DNA of 64,000 bases from Microstegium vimineum (lineage: Eukaryota > Streptophyta > Magnoliopsida > Poales > Poaceae), in the NCBI GenBank assembly GCA_022036555.1, contig CM039122.1, positions 46,613,600-46,677,599 of the forward strand, written 5' to 3'. Positions 21,105 to 33,958 of this stretch are shown in pieces. Each line of letters opens with the position of its first letter. The first letter of the stretch is position 1. A model generated the notes under the pieces. The model saw nothing but the letters and a program-made list of their open reading frames with translations, was not told where the DNA came from and did no database searches. Both the position numbers and the translations under genes were made by a program.

Positions 21105-21380
21105 TATAATTTATATGTGTAATTTTTATCATGTTGAAGCCATATGAAGTCGATGTCCATAAGTTATGGCTGTAAGTTATATATACAAGTTATATGTATA
21201 AGTTATACGAACTTGCGCATATAATAATGTAACTTTCTAAAAATAAAAAAAAGATTTGTTAAAAATGGAAAATTTCCAAAAAAGGAAAGTTGCGAGAATT
21301 TTTTTTACCAAAAATAGAAAGTTGCGAGTGATGTCTGATCGTTCGCTAGATTTCAATCTAGTGAGCGTTCGCTAATTAGC
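20390..21380. mobile_element. Non-autonomous element with about 100-bp inverted ends
   Basis: The ends AGTTAGCGAAC (20391-20401) and GTTCGCTAATT (about 21368-21378) are inverted. The similarity continues inward about 100 bp through AAATCCAGCGAACGAT on the left and its counterpart on the right, to a shared CGCAACTTTC block. The interior is very AT-rich. It has a direct repeat of about 65 bp (20963-21030 and 21117-21184) on either side of an (AT)n block at 21027-21110. No protein. Long inverted ends suggest a MULE-type derivative, but I found no 9-bp duplication. Confidence 0.6.
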
Positions 21381-21522
21381 AGGACCCGTAGAACACTTAC
21401 GACAACGGTGACCCTTAAACGATGTACTAACTAGAAAACAAATTAAGTGACTCGAGAGAGGAAGGTCGTTGCCAACCTAGTGGCAACGCGACCAGCGACG
21501 CAAGTGAGCAAAATCCCGCGGC

Positions 21523-21668
21523 GACCCAAGAAATTGTCATAAGAAAGGCTTAAGGAAGACTTGCATATTACAAAAGATTCTAGTCTAGTATATAAGACCC
21601 AAGAAATTGTGATAAGAAAGGCTCAAGGAAGACTTGCATATTACAAAAGATTCTAGTATATAATGGAA
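21523..21668. repeat. 73-bp tandem duplication
   Basis: Two adjacent copies, 21523-21595 and 21596-21668, share GACCCAAGAAATTGT and the following sequence with a few differences. Origin unknown. Confidence 0.8.
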
Positions 21669-22261
21669 CTCAAATCCGGTCCATGGATTCCATGTCTAAT
21701 CCATGCCATCATCCGAAGATATTGCTTAGATGCACTCACATTCAATTCAATCTACATGTATTGAAATGTATTCAATTCCAACACATGGATTGATTTTAAA
21801 TACGAGTGCATACAAACAAGCACCAGGAATTAGCAAAAACGTTATCTGAACGATTGAAACAAAAAAGATAAGGCCATTTGTGGCTGAAACAAATGTCGAT
21901 TCGACGTTCCAAATTCCTGATCAATTTCGATCAGAGAAGATTACAGGAAGTTTAGACCAACACATGAATGTACAATTGTTAGCAATAGGCTAAAGTATAA
22001 CATGACCTATGGTAAGAAAAAAGAAAAGAACTTTCTGTTTTGGCGACTCTGCTACCTCCTCTGTTCTTCAGTCTTACTACTACTTGTTTTTTTTTTTACC
22101 TTTCATGATCTGGTACTTATTACAGAACAAATCAATAAATGGTATCCGGATGGTTCAAAGCCAGTGCAAGTATACTTGGTGATTATGGGCCGGAAAAGGT
22201 GGGGATGCACTGGTGCTGATCAGCTGGCACCGGTCCTGCTCCTGCAGCATTGCAATGCCCT

Positions 22262-25200
22262 CTACTGAACGGCAAGGAAGGTGCTGCTCGTTGGGGCAGC
22301 TGAACTCGTCGGTGCCGCAGCCGTCCCTGGTGGTGGTGGTACGTTGCCGCTGCTGCCGATCACATCAGGCTTCTGGACTCCCATCTTGTACTTCATTTTG
22401 TCTTGGTCGTTGCCTTGTTCAGTGTAGACTGTTGTGTAGTCTCTTGCCATGTTGATGTCGTCGTCGCTGTCCGTCTCGTCCGCACTGAACTGCTGCTGCA
22501 CATTTGTTTCATTCACATTGTCCTCTGCCGTCTGCACAACGTCAATTCCAAACTTAATTTGGTTAGCTTGTGCAATTAATTGGTTTCCAAATATGGAAAG
22601 TTTTACGGTGAATGTGCGATTCTTACCTTGTTTTCCGGCGCCGTCACCAGCAGGCGGGATGGTCGTTGGCGGCGCTGTAGTATCTCTCTCTCCCTTGCCA
22701 GGAGAAGAAGTATGCACGTTCCCCTGTGAGATTTCATCATTCTTCCGGCTGCTGTCGACATCGTTGCTGCTCTTTCCCTCGACCTCGCGCTGGATCGGGT
22801 TGTCGTCCTGCACGGCAGTGGCGACGGCGACGGCGACGGTGACAGCGTTGGCCATGTTCGCTCCGGCAGTTGCGGTTCTGCTGCCTCTGCCGCCGCCGCC
22901 ACGGTGTTTCTTGCTGTACATGGCGTCGAGCTGGTGAAAGTATGGGCAGGTCTTGGAGTCCTCCGGGCGCCTCTTGTTGCTCTCCTTCACCTTCTTGTAG
23001 TACTTGTTGATGTTCTCCCACTTCTCCTTGCACCGCTTGGCGCTCCGGTTGTACCCGATCCTCCTCATCCCGGCGGCGATGTCCTCCCAAAGCGGGCCCT
23101 TTCCTCCAGCGTCCTGGTACTGCTCGTCCTTCTCGTTCCGCATCTGGATCAGCGCCTCCACTTCCTCCTTGGGCCACCGCGACGACGACGACGTGGACCC
23201 GCTACCCTCGCCTCCCGCTCCCGCTCCCGCCCACGCCACCAAGGCGGGCACCAGCTGCTGCTGAAGCGCCGCGGCGTGGCGAGGCGGCGACGAAGGGGTG
23301 TGGGGCGGCGCGAGCACGACGCCGGAGCTGTGCAGAGGGAGACGCACGGGCTGGCCCTGGCCCTGTTCACCGCCGCCGACGCGCTGGAGGAACGCGATCA
23401 GCGCGGCGTCGCGGGACGCCGCGGCGGCGCGCTCCCTGGCGAGCTGCTCGCGCTCGCGGTTCATGCGGGCGACCTCTTGCCGCCGCCACGCCTCCTCGCG
23501 CGCCGTCCGCTCTGCCTCCCACCGCTCCAGCGTCTGCAGGAACACGCGCTGCATGGCGTCCTGCTTCTCCGTCACCTGTTTCATCATCCCCTCGAAGATC
23601 GCCATCATCTCCCTGTCGCATTCGCCCATGCTGGCGCTGCCGAGGCCCTGCTCCTCCTCCCCGGCATCGGAAAAGTCGTCGGAGTCGGACCCGGAGTCTG
23701 ACCCTGACATGGACGAGAAGCTGAGGTCCGGCAGGCCGGCGCCGGCGGCAGGGCCCAGCATCGTAGGGACCGCCGTCCATGCCATCGCCATCGGCTGATG
23801 AGGACCAGCTTGCACCGTGGTCATGCTCATGCCCGAGGGTGGCGGAGGCAGCTGCAGCGGAGGCGGCGCCGCGGCGTGCAGCGCCTCGAGCTGCGAGAAG
23901 AAGCGGTAGCTCTTGCCGTCCTGGCGTCCGGCGCGGGAGTCCTTGGTGCGCTTGTAGTACTTGTCCACGTTCTCGAACTTCTCCTTGCACTTCTTGGCGT
24001 TCCGTTGGTAGCCCAGCTCTGCAAGCTTCCTGCAAACCAAAAAAGAAATGCGCCCCCCGCACCTGTTAGCTCTTTCTCGCGTTCAAGTCTCAACCAGCAC
24101 GAGTCATGAAGAGGTGATGATTTGGGTTGTGTCTTGTGTGTGCAGTGCAGTGCAGAGGAGTGAGCGGTCAAAGCTTGCCGCTATTCTCTGAAAAGGACTG
24201 GACGAACGCGGAAGGAATTGGAATTTGGAAGCGGATCGATCGGAGACACAGACAGACATGTAAAGCGACGACGGTGGAAGCATCAGCCATCAGCCGTCAG
24301 AAGTGTGTGTTAGGAATCAATCAGCACAGAGAGATGCGGCCGCTGATGATGTCAAGTTGATGGCATCGTGTCCGAGGAAGGAACGAACCATAAACTAATT
24401 GTCGTAATTCAAAGTGGTGATGACAGCGGCAGCCCGCCGGAAAACTAGTGTGCGTTTTGTTTTGAAAGGAGCGGAAGAGAGGGAATAGAAAAACAGTGCA
24501 GTGATGGCCTGCTGCCATGTCTGTGCGGCCTGCGCCTGCACGCACAATCACGGCTGCTGCTGCCCGCCGAGATCCTTATCGTCCTGCCTGCGCTGGCGGC
24601 ACCTACCACTTCGCTACGCTCCAATCTCACACAAACCAGGGAGCATTACGCCAAAAGCAAGCGCTGGAGGAGGAAAAAAGGCAGTGGCCAGGTAAAAGAT
24701 AGACGACACGACAGGATAGCTCGCCATCATTTCACCGGCGACGCCGGCCGGACACGGAGGAGAGGTGAAATTCCGTGAAACCGTTAGCCGCATTCCGCAG
24801 CAGCAGGCGAAGAAGGGGAGGAAAAGATTATGGGGGGCTTGCGAATGGTTTTTAATTTCTCACCTGGCGACGTCCTCCCAGAGCGGCGCTTTGAGGGGGC
24901 GTTCCGGAAGTCGGCGTCCATCTCCGTCCGGATCCTGATGAGCGCCAGCGTCTCCTCGCGCGGCCACCGGTGGCCGCCGCCAGAGCCGGATGCTCCCGCG
25001 CCGCCGCTGGCGCCGAAGTCGGCCTGCATGTCGTCGTCATGGAGACTGGCCGCGGCACTGACGCCGGCGCCGGAGCCGGGGCCGCCCGCTGGCAATTCCT
25101 CGAAATTAGCACTCGGCCCCGCCGGCTGCAGCTGCATCGTCGGCGGCGGGGCGGCGGCGGGGATGGCGGTGACAGACACGGCGGGCCCCGTCGGCGGCGT

Positions 25201-25284
25201 CGGCGAGAACGGGTCCGCGCCCGTGCCAGCCGTCGTCGTCGGGGACATGTACGGGGACCCGGCGCCACCGTGGTGGTGCAGCAT
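22262..25284 (-). CDS. Trihelix GT-2-like transcription factor (GTL1/DF1 type), exon 1 frameshifted
   Basis: A nuclear DNA-binding factor with two trihelix (GT) domains. Exons: 25284-24864, 24029-22627 and 22524-22262. Introns have GT/AG ends. The N-terminal trihelix (Arg-Trp-Pro-Arg-Glu-Glu-Thr...) spans the first intron and continues as Lys-Leu-Ala-Glu-Leu-Gly-Tyr in exon 2, with Phe-Glu-Asn-Val-Asp-Lys-Tyr-Tyr. A Ser/Asp-rich stretch and a long charged central helix follow. The second trihelix (Arg-Trp-Pro-Lys-Glu-Glu...Lys-Trp-Glu-Asn-Ile-Asn-Lys-Tyr-Tyr) is complete. Exon lengths sum to 2087 nt, one short of a multiple of three. The missing base lies in a C-run of exon 1 near 24896-24900, because the family residues of the first trihelix continue in the next frame. 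Either this allele is broken or the base call is wrong. GTL1/DF1 proteins regulate trichome, stomatal and root-hair growth in Arabidopsis; that role here is inference. Confidence 0.88.
22525..22626 (-). other. 102-nt intron without stop codons in the trihelix gene
   Basis: The donor GTAAGA at 22626 is strong. Of two closely spaced acceptors, ACGGCAG restores the frame and TTGTGCAG, seven bases earlier, does not. The in-frame intron is 102 nt, divisible by three and free of stops, so retention would add 34 residues without breaking the protein. Confidence 0.65.
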
Positions 25285-25317
25285 GGCCGCGCGCCACCAC
25301 CACCTTTGCTTCGTTCC

Positions 25318-25613
25318 CTGCCCAAAAACACGAAATTCCGTTGATCTATACCACCTCACAAGACCTAGTAGAGAATAGAAAATTGCACACAGTCCCTCAC
25401 TTGGCTCTGGTCTACAGCCAACTACGTAGTACCAACTACTATTAGACTAAGAAAGCAGTAGTTCAGGCACAGAATTGGTGAGAATTCTTGCTTCTACACC
25501 CATCTCTCTCTCTCTCTCTCTCTCGGTCCCCGTTTCCCTCCCGTCTCTCTCTAGGAACAGAACAGAGAGAGTGAGTGAGTGAGTGCCACAAGCAAGCAAG
25601 ATTAGGGACTTAC
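25318..25613 (-). other. Possible 5' UTR intron of the trihelix gene
   Basis: On the minus strand a donor-like CCGTAAGTCC at 25613 and an acceptor-like TTTTTGGGCAG ending at 25318 bracket 296 nt just upstream of the start codon. Leader introns are frequent in plant transcription factor genes. Nothing beyond the splice-like signals supports it. Confidence 0.4.
25503..25524. repeat. (CT)n microsatellite in the trihelix leader region
   Basis: Eleven CT units, GA on the gene strand, upstream of the start codon. GA/CT tracts are common in plant 5' leaders and promoters. A short (GTGA)n tract lies nearby at about 25570-25584. Confidence 0.85.
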
Positions 25614-25842
25614 GGACCCTCCGGACGACGGGTTATGAGGGAAATTGGCAGCGAAGGGCAGTGCAGCTAGGGGAGGAGGAAGAGGGGCGGTGGTGAAAGG
25701 GATGGGATGGGGTCATGGACAACTGGAAAGGGGCAAAAGAGTGTGGAGGGCTGTGAGGACAGGCAGAGAAAGCCAAGACCCTCTACTACAAAGGGGGAGG
25801 ATGGGCCGGGGCTGGGGTATGGTACATGTGTAAACTCCACTA

Positions 25843-25868
25843 CATATATACTAGCTAGTGCTATATAG
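25843..25868 (-). promoter_or_regulatory. Candidate TATA boxes of the trihelix gene
   Basis: Two minus-strand TATA-like sequences, CTATATAG near 25861-25868 and TATATATG at 25843-25850, lie upstream of the GA-rich leader. Which one is used cannot be decided from sequence. Confidence 0.35.
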
Positions 25869-25869
25869 G

Positions 25870-28400
25870 ATTTATTGTGAGTATATCTCTCTCACAAGAT
25901 TTATGATCTTTAATTTTGGGAAAATATATGCATTTTAGTTTTTTATTATATACATATTAATAAATATTATAGATACCAGATGCGCTCGATCTTATTACTT
26001 CTCCACGAGTAAATGTGAGCGTATCGAAATATAGATATTCAAGTTCTAAGACGAAGATATTTTTATTTTCGTCCAATGGATTCCTTTCGTAAACCTTAGA
26101 GATATATGCGTAAATATATTCCTCTATAGGAGAAATTATATATGTCTCCACATAAGATACGCGACTTATAAGATATTCTCATTTTGGTCCACCATTTTAT
26201 TCAATAAATTTTGCGGATAGAAATAGGCCATTCGATCCCCATGAGTAAGTATAGGCACCGCCCATGGAAGATATCCAAAGTCCACGACAAAATGCTTTGT
26301 AGATTCTTTTAATTCCTTGGGTTCATTTCAAATATGTTAGACATAGATAATGTGTGCTATATGCCTTTATATATCTATCTTGCATACCCACAAAAAATAT
26401 CTATCTTGCATAGCTTCAACTTCCATGATAAAGAATGCTCATTATGATTTAGCCCTTGGATATCGCATCATTTAATTCTTCAATCTTCACAAGTTAAATT
26501 CACGATATAAAAGAACAAATCTGTGTGTAGGGTCCATTTTGAGAATGAGATATACTGATGAACTTTACCTATCTCTCATATATTGATGAACTTTATCTAT
26601 GTCTCAATGAAAATATGCTTGTAATCAATCAAAGTGTAGAATATATGCAAATGCCCACAACTTGGATTCTTTCCATTAATATAATGTGATCTGGATTGCA
26701 CGTCTTTGTATATCATGCAATGAAACAGGTGACTATATTTGTTCATTTGATGATATTAATAAAGTGAAGTGTTTTTTGTGCAAATAAAAGCTTTGTCGAT
26801 ATTAAAAAAGTAATAGGAACATACTAGTCATGACCAACTTTAAAGTAGCAAGCCTATATGTATATGCTTGACAAAATAACTTTGGTTATATATGCACCTT
26901 GTCTGATGCATAAAATAGTGTGCCAGTGGTTGAGTTGTATAATTTTAGACCTTACAATAAAGTTTAGATAAATTTGTTGCATTGAGGACACATATGACAA
27001 CTTTGATTACTTGAATAACTAAATCTAAGAGTTGTGTATCATGGATGTGGATCATGGATGCAGCTAATGAGACATAAAATTCCCTAAAAGTTAGAACACA
27101 ACACCCTAGTATTTTGGCAAGTAAAGTAATCTTAGATTTGACCATAATTTACCAAGAAAAATACCAACATAACTGACACACTAAATACACTATCAAAAAA
27201 CTATATTTCATAGCATATCTAATTATACTAATTTGGTCTCATTAATAACCTTAGTTTTTATCATTCCAATTATTGCATGAGTTTGTTTGCAACCTCATAA
27301 CTCTAAACAATAAATCTTTTTCTATCACACTATAAATATTGAACAACTTTGGCCATCTTGCTAGTTTTATTGTGGTTTTTTACATTTAATAAAAATAATT
27401 GAAAACTAGTTTATTTTCTAAAACACATAAATAATTTATTTTATATTAGAAAACATGAATTAGGTACATAATTTTATAAAAATATAATCTATCTCGTTCG
27501 TGCTCTACTTGGAGTGTTTTTGGTACTTTGCATGTTCCTATTATAGGTTTTAATTGCTTATACTCATATTTGTCACTTATTTAAATCATCATTTTAAAGC
27601 ATAGTATACCCATCATTGATCAATGTAACTTATAATAGATTACAAGTAAACATAAAAAAAGAAAAATGGCATTAACCTTGCAAGTACGAAGTTGTGTCCC
27701 CAAAAGATGCAATTGTAGAATAGTACGAAGTCAAATTTATCTTAAATTTTACTAAATTTATATAAAAATATAATATTTTTTATCATAATAAATTAATATT
27801 ATTTTCCTAGTGAGATAGATATAATGTGAATTATTAAAACATATCATCAAATAATAAATATTATATCTGCAAGATATATAAACATTCTATTATTAAATAA
27901 ATATCATCAAATATAAATTAGAAAAAAGATATTGTTGATTATCTTAATAAATATTATCAAATATATTCACATTATTTTATGATATTCTTAGATTTAGTAC
28001 TATAAATATTATAAATATCTGGAACATAAATTAACATTATTAGATATATCATGAAATATATTTTATCATTATTAGATATATCATGAGATATATTATGATA
28101 TTGCATTTGTTTAATAATAATATTGAAACTAGTAATGTATACTTACCTATAAACTTGATTAAAATTATATAAGTTTGACTTAGGTAAAAATAAAACTGAC
28201 TTGCAATTTCAATGAAAAGTAATCTAAGGGTAGCGTTTATTTATGACATATGTAGCCTCCATTGTGTCACTGACACACTGGACGGTGGACCCATATCTAT
28301 TCCTGACACTGGATGTTATTCCCAACATTTCCGCAATTCTTCGGTTGATACCGAGCTAAGTTTCACTCCATTTTATTTTACTTTCAGAAAAGCGTAGTAA
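25870..28400. other. AT-rich spacer, no gene recognised
   Basis: About 2.5 kb of strongly AT-rich DNA with only short open frames. A stretch at 27720-28130 is rich in ATTAT and ATCA-type phrases such as AAATATCATCAAATA. It may be an old transposon interior, but no ends were found. Confidence 0.5.
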
Positions 28401-29602
28401 TAATTAATTGGAGGCTGCACGGTTGCGGCGCACAAGCACACGATCCACTTGTTTAATGAGGCAAACTTCAATCATAGAGCAGCGAGGGGATAGATGGGCG
28501 GATGTGATCTGTCAGGGACGCGTGATCCAAGGAAACGCCCCGCTGCAGATGCAGGCGGTACGTAGTACTACGACGCGCGAGCAGAGCAGGCAGGGCCAGG
28601 GGGACACACGTACAGAAGTCAGAAATGCGTGCCCGGGCCGGGCACCCCCGTCCGGCGCTAGCGACACCGTGGTGGCCCGTGGGCGCGGCCGGGCAAAGCA
28701 ACAGCCAACAGGGGAGGCCCGGACGGCAGCCGCAGGCAGGGTGCAATCAATGAATGAACGGGCACCGCCGCGCACCGGCGCCGGGCTCGCTGCCTGCAGT
28801 GCAGCGGGCGCTTCTGTCTCCGAGCTGCTGGGGGACTCCCTGGCGTCTGCCGTCGCCGTGAGCTCGCCGAGGCGGGCCGCCGTCCCGGGACCCGGCCAGA
28901 CGGGCCAGGGCCTGCTCTTCTCTGTGGCGATAGGAATTTGGACGTACGTCAATCAGGCTGTTTCACTGCACTGCAAAGCCCAAGCGTCCTCGTGAGACTG
29001 ACTTGGCGCTGTTTTAAGTTCTCTTTCTAGACGAGGTCAATGCTAGTACTACGAGTATATTTACATGTGCAGAGTTTGTTTTGCAGATTTTGGGATCCAT
29101 ATTATAGGAGTAAGGTGCCAACGAAAGAGAACGCAATGAGCCATATATACTTACACTACTTATTCATCATGTAGCGCTGCAACGTCTATGTCTGCGGACG
29201 CATCCTTGAATGTGTCGCCCCTGCAATATACAGGACCACACTGCCTGCCTGAAATCTTTCTCCCAAGTCCCAATGCTTTGGGACACTCCTACTGTCCAAG
29301 ATGTACTCTAAAATTTATTTCCGCTCCATTCCTTTCCTGCAGCGGTAGGATTCACTTATAAAGAAGTCCGACCTCCAAAGTTTCAGGAAAGGAACCATTA
29401 TCCAATGTTTAAGCAGCTTCGCATTACCAAGCTTGGTTTAAAGCAAATCCGCAAAAGGTCTCGTTTGGATCTTTGGCACGACTCTGTGCCCCCCCCCCCC
29501 CCCTATGAAATTACTGTAGCACAGAGCTAAAACTTTCTCTCCTTTCCCTCCCTCCGACAGCGCACTTTGGCTTCATTCACTAGCTTCTACGTGTGCTGTG
29601 AG
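28401..29602. other. GC-rich island and spacer, no gene recognised
   Basis: 28410-29000 is GC-rich and open for 195 codons on the plus strand and for most of that length on the minus strand. Neither translation has a domain or a credible composition, so I treat it as non-coding. A run of about 17 C lies at 29490-29506. Confidence 0.4.
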
Positions 29603-29607
29603 AGGGA

Positions 29608-29903
29608 TGTTAGGGAATAATCAAACAAGATCGCATACGAGACACAAATTTTACGTGGAAAACCCTTGCGGGAAAAACCACGGGCGCCAACCGGCGATCT
29701 TCACTATACGAGGAGAGTATTTACAGAACGCAGGGAATACAATGAGTCGTCAGCTCTTCCCGTGCGGCTTACAAGATGTATTTATAGGACGGACTGACTG
29801 CAGTCCAACACGCAAACAAATCCGCTAATAAACATAACCCGAACCATGGGCCCTCCAGGCGTCCCCACAATACTCACGTTATAATTCGGATCATATTCCA
29901 ACA
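29608..29903 (-). repeat. 3' LTR of the 5.2-kb copia element
   Basis: 296 bp, the same length as its partner at 34556-34851. It contains TATTTATAGG, which on the element's own strand gives a TATA-like box. Confidence 0.93.
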
Positions 29904-30003
29904 AACTCCACCTTGAGACGAATTCCATCTTGTAGCAAATAAAGTATCATCAATCAACTCACTTCAATAATAAATAATCACCGGCGCCAAAAGTCGTTAG
30001 GAC

Positions 30004-33000
30004 TTAAACTGTAATACCAACTAAGCGTGAGCATAGCTCAAACTTAGCTCCAGGAACAGGCTTTGTCAACATATCAGCGGGATTCTCATGAGTACTTATC
30101 TTGCATACCTTCACATCACCTTCAACAATAACACCTCGAATAAAATGATATCTCACATCGATGTGCTTAGTCCTTTCATGAAACATCTGATCTTTAGTCA
30201 GACAAATAGCACTCTAGCTATCACAATGTATAGTAGTGCAATAAGTAACCCCGCAAAGTTCAGAGTATAAACCTCTCAACCAAATAGCTTCCTTACAAGC
30301 TTCAGAAATAGCCATATATTCAGCTTCTATAGTAGACAGAGCAACAGTAGCCTGTAAACTTGCTTTCCAGCTAATAGCACAACCACCAATGGTGAAAACA
30401 TAACCCGTGAGAGACCTCCTCTTATCCAAATCACCAGCATAATCAGAATCAACATAACCAACAAGTCCATCTCTAGATTTCCCAAATTGTAAACAGGCAT
30501 TAGAAGTACCTCGCAAATATCTAAAAAACCATTGAACAGCCCTCCAATGCTCCTTACCAGGATTAGCCATGAATCTACTGACAACACTCAATGCTTGAGA
30601 TAAATCAGGACGAGAACAAACCATGGCATACATAAGAGAACCAACTGCACTGGAATATGGAACTCTAGACATGTACTCAATATCAACATCTGACTCTGGA
30701 CATAAAGCTGAGGATAATTTGAAATGTGTAGCTAATGGAGTACTCACTGGTTTTGCATTATGCATATTAAAACGACGAAGAACCTTTTAAATATAACCTC
30801 GCTGACTGAGGTATAACTTACCAGATTTTCTATCTCTACTAATTTTCATACCAAGAATTTTCTTAGCTTCACCTAAGTCCTTCATCTCAAATTCTTTACT
30901 CAATTGTGCCTTCAATTTAGCTATTTCTAATTTTTCTTTAGCAGCAATCAACATATCATCAACATAAAGAAGCAGATAAATAGCTGAGCCATTAATAATT
31001 TTCAAATAAACACAGCTATCATAATCAGACCGCTTAAAGCCATGAGAGAGCATAAAAGAGACAAATCTCTTGTACCATTACCTAGGAGATTTCTTCAAAC
31101 CATAAAGCGATTTCTTTAACTTGCAAACAAGGTTTTCTTTTCCAGGATTAATGAAACCTTCAGGTTGGCTCATATAAATGTCTTCTTCCAACTCCCCATG
31201 TAAGAATGCAGTTTTAACATCTAGTTGCTCAAGTTTATAATCATGCATGAAAACAATACTAAGCAAAGTACGAATAGAACTATGCTTAACAACTGGGGAA
31301 AAGACATCATTAAAATCAATACCTAGAATCTGGCTATAACCTTTAGCAACCAACCTTGCTTTATACCTTGTTGGCTCACTTGGAGAAATACCCTCCTTTC
31401 TTTTGAAAATCCATTTACAACGGACAGGCTTCTTATCCTTAGGTAATCTTACTAAATCCCAAGTACCATTCTTTTCAAGGGACTCCATCTCATCTTGCAT
31501 AACAGTCATTCAATTGTTGCGATCAACAGAAGTAATAGTCTCAGAATAATTAGAAGGTTCTGAATTACCTTCGATATCTTTTGCAACACTCATAGCATAA
31601 GCAACATTGCATTCTTCAATATACCTTTTAACTGGTTTGAGCTGCCTTCTAGCTCTATTAGCAGCAATAGAATGTTGTGGAGACTGCACAACTGAAGAAG
31701 AATGCTCAACAGTAGATGAATCATCAACAATTGGAGAAATTTCAGCAATAGGTGCATCTTGCACAGTAACATTATCAACATCTGGTGCATCAATCAAGTG
31801 CTCCACCTGCACACTTATTTTCTCTCCCTCAACAGGAGCATCAACAGATAAGTTGTCATAATACATAGCAGATTCATTAAAAATAACATTCCTTCTAAGC
31901 ACAACCTTACGAGTTTGGGGATTTCATAATTTATAACCTTTAACACCAGATTGATAACCAAGAAATATGCATTTAACAGCTCTAGGCTCTAATTTACCAT
32001 TATCAACATGAGCATAAGCAGAACAACCAAAAACTCTCAATTGCGAATAATCAGCTGGAGAACCAGACCATACCTCAATTGGAGTTTTCTTATCAAGAGG
32101 AATAGAGGATGAACGATTAATAAGATAGCAAGCAGTGAAAGCAGCTTCAGCCCAAAAACGCCTATTCAAACCTGAATTTGACAACATGCAACGGGCTTTG
32201 GAGATGATAGTTCTGTTCTATACGTTCAACTACATCATTCTGTTGAGGCGTATAAGGAATAGTGTAGTACCTAACAATGCCTTGAGACTTGCAATATGCA
32301 TTAAACTCATTTGAACAGAATTCCATCCCATTATCAGTGCGAAGCTTTTTAACATTCTTCTTAGTTTGATTTTCAATCATAACCTTCCACTCTTTAAATA
32401 CTGAAAATGCTTCTGATTTATACTTCAAGAAGTAAGGCCATACCTTACGAGAGTAATCATCAATGATCGTCAACATATAACGTGAACCACCATTAGAAGG
32501 CTTGCGAGATGGTCCCCATAAATCAGAATGTACATAATCAAGAATACCTTTACTTTTATGAGTAGAGGTATTGAAAGACACCCTTTTGTGTTTGCCAAAA
32601 ATATAATGCTCACAAAATTTCAACTTACTGATGCTATGTTGATCAAGAAAACCTCTCTTACACAATTCATGCAAGCCTTTCTCACTCATATGTCCAAGAC
32701 GCATATGCCAGAGATTAGTAGCATCAGAATTAGATGATAAATCAGAAATTACAGCAACATCACCTGTAATTGTAGTACCACGAAGACGATACAAATTTGA
32801 AGATTTCAATTCACCTTTCATCACAATAAGAGAACCTTTCGACACCTTCAAAACTCCATCTCCACCGGAGTACTTGTACCCTTTACTATCAAGAGTACTG
32901 AGAGAAATAAGATTCTTACTCATAGCTGGAACATGCCTCACATCAGTAAGAGTTCTGACAATACCATCATGCATCTTAATCTGAATAGATCCAATGCCAA

Positions 33001-33958
33001 CAATATTACGTGGACTGTCATCACCCAACCTGACAGAACTTCCACCTTGAAGAGAATCATAGGTGACAAACCAATCTCTATTAATGCATATATGAAATGA
33101 AGCAACGGAATCAAGAATCCATTCATCACCACTATTAGCACATCCAACAAAAGCAACTAGCGAATCACCATCAGAATAATCTGCCTTAGAAGCAGCAACA
33201 GAAGCATTACCTTCATCATTAGATTTACCTTTCTCTTTATATGTGCCACCTCTCTTCTCTTTATTTTTCAATTTATAACATTCATCGATAAAGTGATTAT
33301 CCTTCTTGCAATACTTGCAAAATTTATCTCCCTTGCTTTGAGATTTCGATCAGCCTCTATAACCATTGGAACTTTTGCCTCTATTGTCACTCTTGGATTT
33401 ATTTTCTGTCCTCCCACGAACAGACAACGCTTCTCCATTGGAAGCAGAACCTTCAGATGACCCCATCAATTTCATCTTTTCCTTGGCATGCAATGCCTTA
33501 GAAACTTCATCAAGTGTTAGAGTATCATGACTATATAATAGTGTATCTCTAAAGTTTGCATAAGAACTAGGCAAAGAGCACAAAAGAATAAGACCCAAAT
33601 CTTCATCATCATATTTTACCTCCATAGCTTTTAGATCAGAAACGATATCCTTGAAGGTCGTAAGATGGCTAATTACAGAACCACCCTCTTGCAACTTGTG
33701 CGTATATAACTTCATCTTCATATGCATTTTGCTTGTCAAATCCTTAGATATGCAAATCGACTCTAACTTGAGCCATAAAGCAGCTGCAGTTTTCTCCTGC
33801 AGACAATCTTGTAAAATATTATTTGAAAGATGAAGCTGAATTTGAGTCAAGGCCTTACAATCATCAGCCTGTGTAAGAATAGCCCTCATCTTGACTTGCC
33901 AGAGAGCGAACCTCGTATCACGATCGAGAGGTGGAAGATCATATTTCACTGTAGACAT
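30004..33958 (-). pseudogene. copia gag-pol, six nonsense codons and a frameshift
   Basis: In order on the minus strand: gag from 33958, with a CCHC knuckle near 33319-33269; protease near 33120, where the Asp-Ser-Gly triad reads Asp-Ser-Val; integrase, with the Asp, Asp and Glu motifs still present; reverse transcriptase with Tyr-Val-Asp-Asp near 30960; and RNase H, ending near 30004. Premature stops lie at 33350-33352 (TGA for an expected CGA), 31924-31926 and 31510-31512 (TGA for expected TGG), 31078 and 30787 (TAA for expected CAA), and 30214 (TAG for expected CAG). One extra base near 32216 shifts the frame after the integrase Glu. The frame otherwise continues across each stop, so the breaks are point changes. 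It is inactive. Confidence 0.92.

Noticed and set aside
28408..28995. 195-codon plus-strand ORF
   Set aside because: GC-rich island open on both strands, no domain, low-complexity Arg/Ala/Gly composition and no splice or promoter support.
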